Part shown: positions 8,208 through 16,981 of the stretch, piece by piece
How the letters are laid out: each line of letters opens with the position of its first letter
Position numbering within the stretch: the stretch's first letter is position 1
Assembly: GCA_937996705.1 (NCBI GenBank)
Contig: CALKUQ010000018.1
Span: 154,369 to 218,368 of the forward strand
DNA length: 64,000 nt
Source of the DNA: an uncultured Chlamydiae bacterium
GTDB lineage: Bacteria > Chlamydiota > Chlamydiia > Chlamydiales > 2-12-FULL-49-11
Direction: 5' to 3'
The notes under the pieces: model-generated
Database searches by the model: none
Seen by the model: only the letters and a program-made list of their open reading frames with translations
Told to the model about the DNA's origin: nothing
Position numbers and translations under genes: made by a program

Positions 8208-9216
8208 CTAGGGTCCGGACTGAATCAATGATAAGTTCTGGGTCTTTAAAAGGGATCATGTGATCGCTTTGATTGGTAATAATTTGTCTCACTTTTTTGA
8301 ATTTATGGGCTAAATCTTTTTGTAGGTCGTGCCAAACAGCAAACATTCTCCGCATATAGGAGAGCTTCTCTCTTGGAATTCCGTAGGCACTAATATCGAT
8401 GAGGTTTCCCGCGGTTAAGACAATACAAGGTTTTTCTTTAAGACGCGATTGGTCTGCCTGTTTTAATTGGTCAAAGCTTATCGGGAGAAGGGTCGCTTCG
8501 GCTGCAGTTGTTTGGATGTGGTTGGCTTTTGAGCAGAGGGCAACATAGGTATTTAGAGCGTTTGTGGGGAAGTTGGGCATCAGGATTCTCCTTGTTTCAA
8601 GCGTGGCGTGAAGAAAAAAGCGGATGATCCCGAAAGTTGAAATAAGGTAGCTCCCTTGGGGGCTGTGGAGAATTTTTGCTTGCAAGTCTATCGGATTTGG
8701 GGGAAGTCTTCTCTCTTGATCCTCGTGACATGAGTCAACAAGTACAAGACCTGCAACATCGTCTGGATAGGTTGCTGCGTAGAGTTGTACGTTATTTCCT
8801 CCAAACGAATGGCCTACTAAGATGTAAGGTTTTGGGACTTCAGCAGTTTCTAAAAGGGTTTTTAATTCTTTGACGATTTGGGCACTTGTTCTGGGAAAAG
8901 GGCTTGGCTCGCTCCATCCGTTTCCTGCGCGGTCATAACTAATAACACGTGTGAATTTAGCAATCCCTGGCTGCACCATCGCCCAAGCGGGACTCGGACA
9001 TCCAAGACCTGTGTCTAAAATAACAACGGGGCCCCCTTCACCCATGCTATACATGTGAAGCTTGTAGCCGCCCACATCAACCATCTCTCCAAGGGGGGGG
9101 TATCTCTTTTCTTCCAGCTTGCTCTCAATTGACTGATACAGAGCGCCTGCAGTCAGCAAAAGAGTTACAAGTCCAAGAACGCCTAAACCAAATCGTTTGC
9201 ACCATCGAATAAACAT
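8167..9216 (-). CDS. Membrane-anchored alpha/beta hydrolase
   Basis: This encodes 349 residues. One N-terminal membrane segment (about 9-28) is followed by an alpha/beta-hydrolase fold: oxyanion region LDTGLGCPSPAW (67-78), SYDRAGNGWSEPS (93-105), nucleophile elbow GHSFGG (135-140, Ser137), and a C-terminal catalytic His in NQSDHMIPF (H319). The closest general family is Abhydrolase_1. The substrate cannot be read from the sequence; esterase, lipase or peptidase are all possible. The gene overlaps cca convergently by 41 bp and is separated from the next gene by a gap containing a 20-bp repeat copy. Confidence 0.85.
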   Translation of the reverse strand: MFIRWCKRFGLGVLGLVTLLLTAGALYQSIESKLEEKRYPPLGEMVDVGGYKLHMYSMGEGGPVVILDTGLGCPSPAWAMVQPGIAKFTRVISYDRAGNGWSEPSPFPRTSAQIVKELKTLLETAEVPKPYILVGHSFGGNNVQLYAATYPDDVAGLVLVDSCHEDQERRLPPNPIDLQAKILHSPQGSYLISTFGIIRFFLHATLETRRILMPNFPTNALNTYVALCSKANHIQTTAAEATLLPISFDQLKQADQSRLKEKPCIVLTAGNLIDISAYGIPREKLSYMRRMFAVWHDLQKDLAHKFKKVRQIITNQSDHMIPFKDPELIIDSVRTLVKNQKFLPEQEGS

Positions 9217-9270
9217 AATTCCGATTCTAGCAAAATCCGATTTTGTTGCCTAATTCAGACTAAAATTTAC

Positions 9271-9290
9271 ATGCCGGCCCACCACTTATT
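9271..9290 (-). repeat. Dispersed 20-bp intergenic repeat, decayed copy 3
   Basis: The complement of consensus ATAAGTAGCAGGCCGGGTTT is recognisable with several mismatches (CCGGCC and ACTTAT are kept). It lies between the divergent hydrolase and caspase-like genes. Confidence 0.4.
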
Positions 9291-9347
9291 CCCCCTTAAC
9301 CCCGGATTTAATATAAACCTAATGTGGGTTGATTATTAAGATGCCGG

Positions 9348-9378
9348 TTGATAAGGTTTATGGCTAAATTTTAATAAT
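9348..9378 (+). promoter_or_regulatory. Candidate promoter of the caspase-like gene
   Basis: TTGATA (9348-9353) is followed after 19 bases by AATAAT (9373-9378); the spacing is longer than ideal. It lies about 10 bases before the translation start, so the transcript would have a very short leader. This is a weak, position-only call. Confidence 0.25.
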
Positions 9379-9385
9379 AGAGGAT

Positions 9386-10588
9386 ATGATGATACAAACT
9401 CGTGTTTCGCTTGATACAGACGTTGCATTTATTAATCAATTTTTGGGTTATGTTAATAGTAGCCTCCCTGATCTCAATAGAGTGGCTGTAATTCTCTGTT
9501 CTAAACAGATCCTTGAGGAACAAAATTTGATTGAAGCAAAAACAAATCTCCTTTATGAAAGTTTAACGGTTAGGGGAAAATACCAGCTATATCAAGTTGT
9601 ATGTCCCGATGGCGATATTGATAGTTCTTTAAGATCAATTCCTTTAGGTGAGAGAAAAATTCAATTATTAATTATTGCAGCTCATCAGGTTGGTGGGATT
9701 TGCTTTGAAAGGGGGCTTCTTACTCCAGAACGGGTGAGTCTGCTTGGATTGGAACAATTACATCGCGATGCAACAATCGTTCTTGATTGTTGCAAGGGTT
9801 TTTATGAACTTGCACCGGCGTTTCAAAGGAAACTGCCTGATGCTCATATTTTGTCGTCTAAAATGGATCAGAAGGGGGGAGTCTATGTTTGTAGCCCCCC
9901 TCCCGAGCTCTCTGTCTACTGCGCTTTTTATGGGGAGGGTAGTAAAGACGTATTGGATTTAAGAATCCCTACTTTAAAAACGGGAATAGAAAGTGTGGAT
10001 AAGAGGATTGACGAGATGTTTGCCACCATCTTTTTAACGTACTGTAGATCGGGCCGACCTCCTAAGATTTGTGAATTATTTAAAGAGAGTGCGCCGAAAG
10101 CTGTTGCGTTTTTGCTTGTAAATTATATTAAAAAAAATCCAGACCAAGCTCTAGACGATCTGAAGCCACTTTTTGATGATGTAATCTATCTTCTTAAGAG
10201 GGAGAGTGATTGTCTCCACCCTTTTATCTCCGTTTTAACGGAGTTAGCTGCAGGGGGAAATCTACTTGCGGAGGCGTTTCTCTATTTTGCAAATCCAGAT
10301 ACCACAGAGATTCGAGAGGAAAATCCTTTGAAATACATTGCATATGGGGCAAGGCAATACAGATGTTTTGAAAATCTTGAGACTGCTTTGGAGTGTTTTA
10401 GTAGAAGCAGCTATGAATATTCTAGGCCTTATCTATTTGAACTTTCGGAAAAACGAGAGCACCCGAGAGCCTATTTTCTTAGATTTCTAGAAGAAAAATG
10501 GGTCTATTATTTGCAAAAGGCGGTTACGTTAGGTTATTTGGAGGCAATTGACTACCAAAGAGAAAAGGGTATTGTTTTTACATCTTGA
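9386..10588 (+). CDS. Putative clan CD (caspase/CHAT-like) peptidase-fold protein with Sel1-like tail
   Basis: This encodes 400 residues with no export signal. Two hydrophobic strands end in the hallmark pair of clan CD peptidases: IQLLIIAAHQVGG (H100) and ATIVLDCCKGFYELA (D134, C135, C136), followed by DAHILSSKM, which resembles the strand after the catalytic Cys in caspases and CHAT proteases. The His-Cys spacing (35) is on the short side. The C-terminal third contains helices that look like degenerate TPR/Sel1 units (LETALECFSRSSYEYSRPYL and WVYYLQKAVTLGYLEA). Two ATGs occur in tandem; the second (9389) has the better distance from GAGG (9380-9383). Its 3' end overlaps the convergent phosphatase gene by 11 bp. 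Protease activity is inferred only. Confidence 0.45.
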   Translation: MMIQTRVSLDTDVAFINQFLGYVNSSLPDLNRVAVILCSKQILEEQNLIEAKTNLLYESLTVRGKYQLYQVVCPDGDIDSSLRSIPLGERKIQLLIIAAHQVGGICFERGLLTPERVSLLGLEQLHRDATIVLDCCKGFYELAPAFQRKLPDAHILSSKMDQKGGVYVCSPPPELSVYCAFYGEGSKDVLDLRIPTLKTGIESVDKRIDEMFATIFLTYCRSGRPPKICELFKESAPKAVAFLLVNYIKKNPDQALDDLKPLFDDVIYLLKRESDCLHPFISVLTELAAGGNLLAEAFLYFANPDTTEIREENPLKYIAYGARQYRCFENLETALECFSRSSYEYSRPYLFELSEKREHPRAYFLRFLEEKWVYYLQKAVTLGYLEAIDYQREKGIVFTS

Positions 10589-12437
10589 GTATAAATAGGG
10601 TCATATCGTCATATTGATCTGCCTGGTAAGTGAACTTAGCGATTTCAGAGGTGATGTGCTCTAGTAGATCTGAGGGGGATTGATTTGAGGCCGATTGAAT
10701 GAGCTCGAAGAATTTTTTTTCCCCAAAGAGTCTCCCTTTTGTATCTTGCGCGTCTGTAAGGCCGTCTGTAAAAAAAATAAGGAGATCGTCTGCTTCGAGG
10801 GTGATTTTTCTAAGATCAACACGATCAAAACGATCAACTCCGAATGCGATTCCCCTTGTTTCAAGGTGTATGAGTTCCCCGCTTTTCTTTTTAAGAATAG
10901 GATAGTTGTGACCGCAGTTGATGTAAGAGAGCTCTTTTGAGGGGGCGTGATATTTAGCAAGAAAAGCTGTGACAAAGCTCCCTGTCTCTTTCGTATCTTC
11001 GCAGAAAATTAGATTAGTTTGAATTGCGATTGTATCTAAATCGCTCAAGAGGTTTTCACACGTTTTAAGGGTGCTTCTCAGGTCATAGGCGTAGAGGCAG
11101 CCAGAAATTCCTTTTCCGACGCCATCTGCAATTGTGATGTATAAATCATCCCCTTTAATCGTCCAGTCGTAAAAGTCTCCAGCTACCTCTTTTGCGGGCT
11201 GAAAATAGAAAGCAGACTCGATGTTATAAAATTCGGGTTTTCCCTCTGGAAGGAGAGATTTTTGGATATCTCGCCCAATCTGAAGTTCTTTTAGGTAGGC
11301 CTCTTTAAACGCTCTCTCTTTATTCACTTCCTCGATGTAAGTGACTAAAGATAGAGTCATTTGGTTAAACTGCTCTCCTAATAGATTAATTTCAAAGCCC
11401 ATTTTATCAGGATGAAATTTTGCTGAGAGATCTCCAGTTCCTACTTTTTCCATTACAAGGCTCAATTGGCGAAGGGGCTTTGCAAAGCGGAGGGTAAGAA
11501 GGTAAGAAATCAATCCCCCAAAAGTGAGTATAAATAACAGAAGGATCGCAAGTTTGGTTAAATTTTTATAGAGTTGCAATAAGAGCGAATTTGCAGGAAT
11601 TGTGAGGACAATTTTTAGTTCAGTTTCAGGGATTATAATGAAAGTAAGAAGTCTTTTTTCTTTGTTCAAGTGAAATTCGTACCCGCCTGGAACTGAGGGT
11701 ATTTTTTTTATAGGAATCACATCTTCCGGGTGTTTAGAATCGATTTTTTCCTCAAGAATCAATTTTTTGCTAATTCTTGAACTGGCAGTTGAGGCAAGAA
11801 TCAGACCCTTTTCGTCGATAAGGGATAAATTCGATTGAGCGGGTCTGTGAGAGGAATCAAGAGATTCAACCAGTTTAGATAAAGCAATCGACATTCCTAC
11901 AAAACCTATGATTTTTTCTTGATCGTTTTTCACTGGGAGTGTGATAAAAAGACTGTGTTTAAAAACAGGATCACTTGCAATGAAAATCTTGTAATTAATT
12001 GGTTCTAATCTTGTTAAATCAAAGTATTGGGTAAAGTTAATTCCCAGATAAGAGGGGAGGGAGGAGTTTGTACAAACAAGCCCTGAATCTTTAGTAATTG
12101 TCAGGTAGAAGATTGCAGATAGATTTTCCTCTGCTACAAAGCTTGTTAAGATTTTATCGATTTTATCAAGGGAGGGTTTTCCTGACTGTCTTATAATAAG
12201 ATTGATAAGCTCTTGTAGAGCTTTTAAAAAGTTGTAGTTATTTTTGTTGGTTTGAACAATTAAGTTGAGTTGATCTTTCTGATAGAGATGCATTTCTGTA
12301 AAAACATCATCCAATTTTTCTTGATATTCGTTATTGGACAAAAAAATTGCATAAAAAATTAGGGGAACCACAATAAAAATAAGACTACTGAAAAGCACGC
12401 GAAAAGCGAGAGAGCCAAATAATTTTCTCCGGATCAT
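10578..12437 (-). CDS. rsbU: RsbU-type sensor phosphatase (Cache-HAMP-PP2C/SpoIIE)
   Basis: This encodes a 619-residue membrane sensor with a serine phosphatase output. The order is TM1 (about 13-33), an extracytoplasmic Cache-like domain (about 35-290), TM2 (293-316), HAMP (about 317-370), a helical linker and a SpoIIE/PP2C domain with metal-binding acids in VAGDFYDW (D421), IADGVGKGISG (D438), FFTDGL (D558) and QYDD (609-611). In Chlamydia RsbU dephosphorylates RsbV anti-anti-sigma factors and its sensor domain has been reported to bind a TCA intermediate. No RsbV or RsbW gene lies in the window. The stand-alone position differs from C. trachomatis, where it adjoins eno. Confidence 0.9.
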   Translation of the reverse strand: MIRRKLFGSLAFRVLFSSLIFIVVPLIFYAIFLSNNEYQEKLDDVFTEMHLYQKDQLNLIVQTNKNNYNFLKALQELINLIIRQSGKPSLDKIDKILTSFVAEENLSAIFYLTITKDSGLVCTNSSLPSYLGINFTQYFDLTRLEPINYKIFIASDPVFKHSLFITLPVKNDQEKIIGFVGMSIALSKLVESLDSSHRPAQSNLSLIDEKGLILASTASSRISKKLILEEKIDSKHPEDVIPIKKIPSVPGGYEFHLNKEKRLLTFIIIPETELKIVLTIPANSLLLQLYKNLTKLAILLLFILTFGGLISYLLTLRFAKPLRQLSLVMEKVGTGDLSAKFHPDKMGFEINLLGEQFNQMTLSLVTYIEEVNKERAFKEAYLKELQIGRDIQKSLLPEGKPEFYNIESAFYFQPAKEVAGDFYDWTIKGDDLYITIADGVGKGISGCLYAYDLRSTLKTCENLLSDLDTIAIQTNLIFCEDTKETGSFVTAFLAKYHAPSKELSYINCGHNYPILKKKSGELIHLETRGIAFGVDRFDRVDLRKITLEADDLLIFFTDGLTDAQDTKGRLFGEKKFFELIQSASNQSPSDLLEHITSEIAKFTYQADQYDDMTLFILKM

Positions 12438-12526
12438 ACTCTTTGATCTATCACAGCTAATAAGAATTTTCTAGAAAAAAAACTATTCCGACGAATAATA
12501 TAACACTCTTTTTGAATGAGGTAGGC

Positions 12527-12976
12527 ATGAAAAATTGGCTAATGGTTCTTTTTGTATCTCTTAGTGTTTATGGTTTAGCAGATGAGTTTGTCCTTTCTCT
12601 AAATAGTGAGGAGCAGTATGCTATCACTGAAATTATTACTGCGATGGGCGAAAAAAACGTTGGAATGCTCCTTTTAGATGCCATTCGATTAAATCGTCTT
12701 GGAAATAGTATTCAGCAAGTTCCCCCTCTGCAGTTTTTGGGATTTGTCTTGGTAAATCAAAATTTAAAAGTAAATTTAAAACGACTTTCAAAAAGTTACT
12801 TCAAATGGTCTAGCTTTATAGATGGATTTGGAGAAAACATGGAAAAAGAGCATAATAATGGAAATCTTCTTCCTCAGATCGATGCCTTTAGTCATCTGGT
12901 TGGGGGATCAAACAAGCAATTGGAGGAGTGTGTTTATGAGCAAAATTGGGAAGGGTTTGTCAAGTGTCTGTTTTAA
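12527..12976 (+). CDS. Secreted small protein, tandem paralogue 1 of 3
   Basis: This encodes 149 residues from an ATG preceded by GAGG (12518-12521); an earlier in-frame TTG at 12512 lacks a binding site. The N-terminus (MKNWLMVLFVSLSVYGLA-DE) is a classic signal peptide. The mature part shares with the next two genes a hydrophobic PLQFLGFVL block, a K(S)xxKWxxFxDG block, and a terminal NWEGFVKCL block. It shows no known domain and only one Cys in the mature protein apart from the C-terminal region. It is the first gene of a four-gene overlapping operon that ends with a sulfatase-family membrane protein, so it is probably periplasmic or exported. Confidence 0.75.
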   Translation: MKNWLMVLFVSLSVYGLADEFVLSLNSEEQYAITEIITAMGEKNVGMLLLDAIRLNRLGNSIQQVPPLQFLGFVLVNQNLKVNLKRLSKSYFKWSSFIDGFGENMEKEHNNGNLLPQIDAFSHLVGGSNKQLEECVYEQNWEGFVKCLF

Positions 12977-13427
12977 AGCATTTGCAATCGCCACTATTGG
13001 GATTTCATCACTGATTTCAGGGGAATTTGCTTTAGTTGTAAGTTCTGAGCGAGAAGAGGTTATAGAAGAGATTGTCACTACTATGGCTACAACATGGCTT
13101 CCTATGTTAAAATTCAAGGAGACCCATTTAAAAGAGCTGAGTAAAAAACTTGATGGCATGGGGAGTTTTAATTTTTTAGGCTATATTTTTACCCACTCAG
13201 ATTTAAGAGATCATATGCACACGATTGCAGAGAGTTCTATTAAATTTGACAAGATTATGGGAAATGTACGAAAAGGTTTAGAAAGGGCAAAAAATGCGGG
13301 AACCATTTGGGAAGATATTCCAGGATTTGCAACCCTTTTAGGTGTTGATGCCGATGAATTAACACACTTTGCTCAAAAAGGCAACTGGGATGGTTTAGTT
13401 CGTTATTTAGACAAAGAGGTGAGGTAG
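12936..13427 (+). CDS. Secreted small protein, tandem paralogue 2 of 3
   Basis: This encodes 163 residues starting at the ATG at 12936, which has GGAGGAG (12922-12928) at good spacing; the reading frame is open further upstream but only inside the previous gene. The N-terminal 30 residues include a hydrophobic core (CFKAFAIATIGISSLISG) that fits a signal peptide. The conserved blocks are FNFLGYIFTHSDLRDHM, SSIKFDKIMGNVRKGLE, IPGFATLLGVDADEL and NWDGLVRYL, aligning with paralogues 1 and 3. It overlaps paralogue 1 by 41 bp and is followed by paralogue 3 after 3 bp, so the products are likely made together. Confidence 0.75.
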   Translation: MSKIGKGLSSVCFKAFAIATIGISSLISGEFALVVSSEREEVIEEIVTTMATTWLPMLKFKETHLKELSKKLDGMGSFNFLGYIFTHSDLRDHMHTIAESSIKFDKIMGNVRKGLERAKNAGTIWEDIPGFATLLGVDADELTHFAQKGNWDGLVRYLDKEVR

Positions 13428-13430
13428 AGA

Positions 13431-13892
13431 ATGATTAAAAAATTCATGCTTATCGGGTTGCTCGGTTTTAGCTGTGTCTATTCAGAGGAATTTACAGTTA
13501 AGGTATCAGAGAGCGAAGGAAGTGCCATTTCTGAAATCGTGACAACTCTAGGAAAGAGTAATTTAGTTGCACTTGGAATTAAAAAAGGTCATTTGAAGAA
13601 ATTGGGTGGAGGGCTTAAGGGTATTGGACCTCTCCAATTTTTAGGCTATATTATGAGCAAAGAGGACCTAAAATCCTATCTGAGTACAATTAAAAAAAGC
13701 TCCATGAAGTGGAGTGGATTTGTAGATGGTTTAAAACCAGGTTTTGAAAGAGAATTCAAAGAGGGTAAGTTAGTTAAGGATTTGCCCGAATTCGCAAAGC
13801 GTTTTGGTGTCGATGCAGATCAGTTGCTTGCAAAAGCAAATGCCCAAAATTGGGATGGATTTGTAGAGCTTTTAATTGAAGAGAAGAAGTGA
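13431..13892 (+). CDS. Secreted small protein, tandem paralogue 3 of 3
   Basis: This encodes 153 residues. The signal peptide MIKKFMLIGLLGFSCVYS-EE is clear. The blocks VKVSESEGSAISEIVTTLG, GPLQFLGYIMSKEDLKSYL, SSMKWSGFVDGL, LPEFAKRFGVDADQLL and NWDGFVELLIEE are the cleanest version of the shared family pattern. The ATG follows GAGGTAGAGA. It overlaps the downstream sulfatase-family gene by 4 bp (GTGA), which suggests translational coupling and a joint role. The fold is probably all-helical. I do not recognise the family. Confidence 0.75.
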   Translation: MIKKFMLIGLLGFSCVYSEEFTVKVSESEGSAISEIVTTLGKSNLVALGIKKGHLKKLGGGLKGIGPLQFLGYIMSKEDLKSYLSTIKKSSMKWSGFVDGLKPGFEREFKEGKLVKDLPEFAKRFGVDADQLLAKANAQNWDGFVELLIEEKK

Positions 13893-15685
13893 ATCAGCGT
13901 TTTGCAATAAATTATGTCTATTTTAGCGTTTTATTTATCTGGTTGCTTGGAGTGCATGGCTATTCCCTGATTGTCTTGAAAGATGTGGCGCTAATTCCCT
14001 GTTTTGTAAGCATTGTTTTGCAATGTTTAGTAGAGGCGATATGCTTGCTGGGGGCAAGCATATTGATTCAAAGGTATTTACCTAAGCCGTTTTTCAATTT
14101 TTTTATCGCCCTAAGCTGTATTTTACTGGTTGCCCATGAAGTCGATTTTGTGATGATTCGGCTGATGGGGGTGACTATTTGGTATTTACTCCATTTAATT
14201 TCTCTGGAAATGGGGGATAATTTTTTAGAGATGATCAAAGCAACAAACATTTCTCCGATAAGTTGGTTGATAGGGGTCGGAGGGTTGATCGCCTTTTTCT
14301 TTCTAGCAATGGCTTTTTTCTATCTCTCGGAAAAGTTAAGTAAAAAATGGAGGGTGACTATCTCTTGGAAAGGTCTTGGCATGGCTTTTGTGTTTTCAGT
14401 AAGTTTAGCAATACTTTGGGATAGGGTTGCCTTAAATCAATTGTCATTTGTGACTTATGAACAATTTAGGCAGATTCTCCCCTTTAAGAGGTCTTTTTTT
14501 GCTCCGTCGAAGTTTTTTCTCCCTGTTGAGAGATCTCTAAAGTCTTTAGAGTTTCAACAGTGTGAAGTTAGCCCCCTTTTCAAAGCGCCCCCCCTCTTTT
14601 TATTTGTAATTGAGAGTTTAAGGGAAGATTTTATTACTAAAGAGACGGCCCCGAATATTTTTGAATTCAAGGGGGAGGGGGTATCTTTTGATGTAGCAGC
14701 CTCAGGGGGTAATGCATCGCACCAATCGTGGTTCACTCTATTTCACTCTCAGTTTCCCTTAAGATTTTCAAAAAAGCATGTTCTAGAGACGGTTGAAACG
14801 GGTAGTGAGGCTATTCGATCTTTAAAAGCGCTCGGCTATCAAATACACCTTTATACATCGGCAGAACTAGCTTTTTATCATATGGGGGAATCAATTTTCG
14901 GAAAGGACTATTTCCTTGCAGATACTGTTTATGCAGCGGTTCACGGAGGAAAAGTAAGTCCTGCGCATACAGATAAGCAAGTAATGTGCCAGCTGGAGAA
15001 GGACCAGGAGATATTTTCTGGAGAGGGGCATGTTTTTATTGTTTTCTTGGACGCAACTCATTTTGGCTACAGTTGGCTTCCAGAAACGGGGGATAAGTTT
15101 TTTCCCATCGATGAGCCGATTAATTACCTAAAAGCTGCTTTTGATAAGGGTTCTCTCGAAGGGATTAAAAATAGGTACCGAAATTCGATTTTTTATGTCG
15201 ATTCGTTGATTGGCTCTTTTTTAAAGCGGCATGAAAGGGATGATGCGGTAGTTGTTATCACAGGCGATCATGGGGAGGAATTTTATGAGCATGGACAACT
15301 TTTTCATGCATCCAATTTGAGTCCCGAGCAAATTCATATTCCCCTCTACTATAAGTTTGGACAGCAGAGTAAAGAGTTGAGAATCGCTGCTTCGAAAATT
15401 TCTTCCCACATAGATATTTTCCCCACATTGATTGATTATGTGGGAGGAGCTTCTCATAATTTAGAGGGGCAATCTATTTTTCATCCAGCTAAGTGGCCTT
15501 TTACTATTACCTCGCGCTACAATGGGGGAAAAACGCCTACGGAATTTTGTCTCCAGAGTCTTTCTGGTAGAGCTATTTTTCACTTGCACGGAGCAAAATC
15601 GCTTCAGATTTCTGAACTTTCTAATCCAGAATCTCTTCCGCTGTTTGAAGAGGCTCTATTTCATCTCTTCTCTAAAGAAAAGTAG
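13889..15685 (+). CDS. YejM/PbgA-like inner-membrane sulfatase-family protein
   Basis: This encodes 598 residues. About five membrane segments (near 10-30, 33-61, 66-90, 125-146, 162-180) precede a periplasmic alkaline-phosphatase-superfamily domain with LFVIESLRED (237-247), SGGNASHQSWFTLFHS (272-287), FLDATHFGY (386-394), VVITGDHGEEFYEHG (455-469) and H473. The SGGNxS...F..LF pattern resembles YejM/PbgA/LapC more than EptA or LtaS; no Thr nucleophile is present in the usual spot, as in PbgA. PbgA senses LPS and controls lipid A synthesis in enterics. Translation starts at GTG overlapping the previous stop. Activity as a phosphoethanolamine transferase remains an alternative. Confidence 0.7.
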   Translation: MNQRFAINYVYFSVLFIWLLGVHGYSLIVLKDVALIPCFVSIVLQCLVEAICLLGASILIQRYLPKPFFNFFIALSCILLVAHEVDFVMIRLMGVTIWYLLHLISLEMGDNFLEMIKATNISPISWLIGVGGLIAFFFLAMAFFYLSEKLSKKWRVTISWKGLGMAFVFSVSLAILWDRVALNQLSFVTYEQFRQILPFKRSFFAPSKFFLPVERSLKSLEFQQCEVSPLFKAPPLFLFVIESLREDFITKETAPNIFEFKGEGVSFDVAASGGNASHQSWFTLFHSQFPLRFSKKHVLETVETGSEAIRSLKALGYQIHLYTSAELAFYHMGESIFGKDYFLADTVYAAVHGGKVSPAHTDKQVMCQLEKDQEIFSGEGHVFIVFLDATHFGYSWLPETGDKFFPIDEPINYLKAAFDKGSLEGIKNRYRNSIFYVDSLIGSFLKRHERDDAVVVITGDHGEEFYEHGQLFHASNLSPEQIHIPLYYKFGQQSKELRIAASKISSHIDIFPTLIDYVGGASHNLEGQSIFHPAKWPFTITSRYNGGKTPTEFCLQSLSGRAIFHLHGAKSLQISELSNPESLPLFEEALFHLFSKEK

Positions 15686-16962
15686 TCGTTAGTAACCGTT
15701 TCAAAGGTTTCTGGAGTGATGATTTGAGCCCCTTTTCGGAGCTCTAAGTAGCGGGCGTTACCACTCTCCCAAGAGGGCATCCCCTCGTGAAAAATTTTAG
15801 TGCTGGGGATGAATTTGGGGAGGTTGATCGATGAGGGCTCTTTATGGATGTAGATTTTACCTGAGGCAACAGAGAGAAGTTCCATTGAGGTTAAACCTCC
15901 AGATCTTGTGATCGTTGCATCGCTTCTATGAAGTAGGGGGGCGATGATCATATCATTTTGATGGGAGATCGGAATAATCGTTAAATTTTTAGGGTAGTTT
16001 TTTGTTTTTTCAAGCAGATTTAGAATTCTTGTTCTAAGGTTGGGTTTAATGGTCACTTGGCTGCTGCAGAAGATAAAAAAGAGATCGTTTCGAGTGGGAT
16101 CGGAAATTGCTTGAAGACGATGAATAAAGTGATTGGTATATGCAAGGATAGCCTCTGGATTTGGATTGGCTCCTAGCATCATTAGCGCTACTTTATCTCC
16201 GCTTTCTATAGGGATTGTGATCGAGTGTTTAGATCGTTTTGCCTGCAGAGAGCCAAAAGAGAGGGTTTTATAGGTCAAGTGTAGGTCGCTTGCACACGGA
16301 ATCGAAAGATTTAGACTAAACGCTCTTTCTGGGGATAGACCAAATTGGAAAAAAGCGGGTCTTAAGGGGAGTGGAGCGTAGAGAATCGAGCTCAAGGGAA
16401 GATTGCAATTTTTCTTCCAAAAGTCTGCTTCAGTCTCATCTTTTCCTAAAATGGGTCTGGTAGTAAGTACTTTTAAAAAGGGGCTATCCTTTTTAGATAG
16501 AGACTTAATCCCTCCGAAAAAATGTTTAGCTTCAACGGTGGGGAGGTCTGTTAATACTTTTTCATAAACGATCTCTTTTCCTGTTCGCCATTTGATAAAG
16601 CGAAGAGCCTTAATAACAGCAGAGGTAGCAAGAGGTTGAGTGTCTATAATTTTATCGATATTTTCCCTTTTGCACATTCGTGCAGCATGGAGAAAAAATG
16701 GGAGCCAAAAAATGTAGTCTGCTAATTTCAAAGCGTGGGATAGGCAAACAAGAAAAAAAACATTCCCCCTTGCCTGCGCATCGCCCCACATGTGCTTTGC
16801 AAATTTGCCGAAATATTTCCAGATCCAATCATAGAGAATATCTACTTCAATGATGTTTGTATCGGGAAGTTGGGCTTTGGTCTCCATATATTTGGCTTTA
16901 GCAGCCTGTATATGACCTCCGCCCGCTGTAAGTGTAAGGATTAAAACTTTTTTAATGCTCAT
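15661..16962 (-). CDS. MGDG-synthase/MurG-like glycosyltransferase, chlamydial conserved
   Basis: This encodes about 433 residues from the ATG at 16962; an in-frame TTG at 16980, almost touching the rho stop codon, could add six. The N-terminus KKVLILTLTAGGGHIQAAKA has the GGGH loop of GT28-type galactolipid synthase N-domains, followed by Trp- and aromatic-rich membrane-facing helices (DWIWKYFGKFAKHMW). A C-terminal nucleotide-sugar-like section includes ALMMLGANPNPEA and ITRSGGLTSMELLSVASGK, which resembles the donor-binding motif of MurG/MGDG synthase. It follows rho in the same direction, as an uncharacterised gene does in C. trachomatis. The substrate is unknown. Its 3' end overlaps the convergent sulfatase-family gene by 25 bp. 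Confidence 0.7.
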   Translation of the reverse strand: MSIKKVLILTLTAGGGHIQAAKAKYMETKAQLPDTNIIEVDILYDWIWKYFGKFAKHMWGDAQARGNVFFLVCLSHALKLADYIFWLPFFLHAARMCKRENIDKIIDTQPLATSAVIKALRFIKWRTGKEIVYEKVLTDLPTVEAKHFFGGIKSLSKKDSPFLKVLTTRPILGKDETEADFWKKNCNLPLSSILYAPLPLRPAFFQFGLSPERAFSLNLSIPCASDLHLTYKTLSFGSLQAKRSKHSITIPIESGDKVALMMLGANPNPEAILAYTNHFIHRLQAISDPTRNDLFFIFCSSQVTIKPNLRTRILNLLEKTKNYPKNLTIIPISHQNDMIIAPLLHRSDATITRSGGLTSMELLSVASGKIYIHKEPSSINLPKFIPSTKIFHEGMPSWESGNARYLELRKGAQIITPETFETVTNDYFSLEKR

Positions 16963-16981
16963 CCTAACAACGATAGGCAAA

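Noticed and set aside
12822..12935. Upstream extension of paralogue 2 to 12822
   Set aside because: The extension lies inside paralogue 1 in another frame and lacks a binding site; ATG at 12936 has GGAGGAG and gives a signal peptide like its paralogues.
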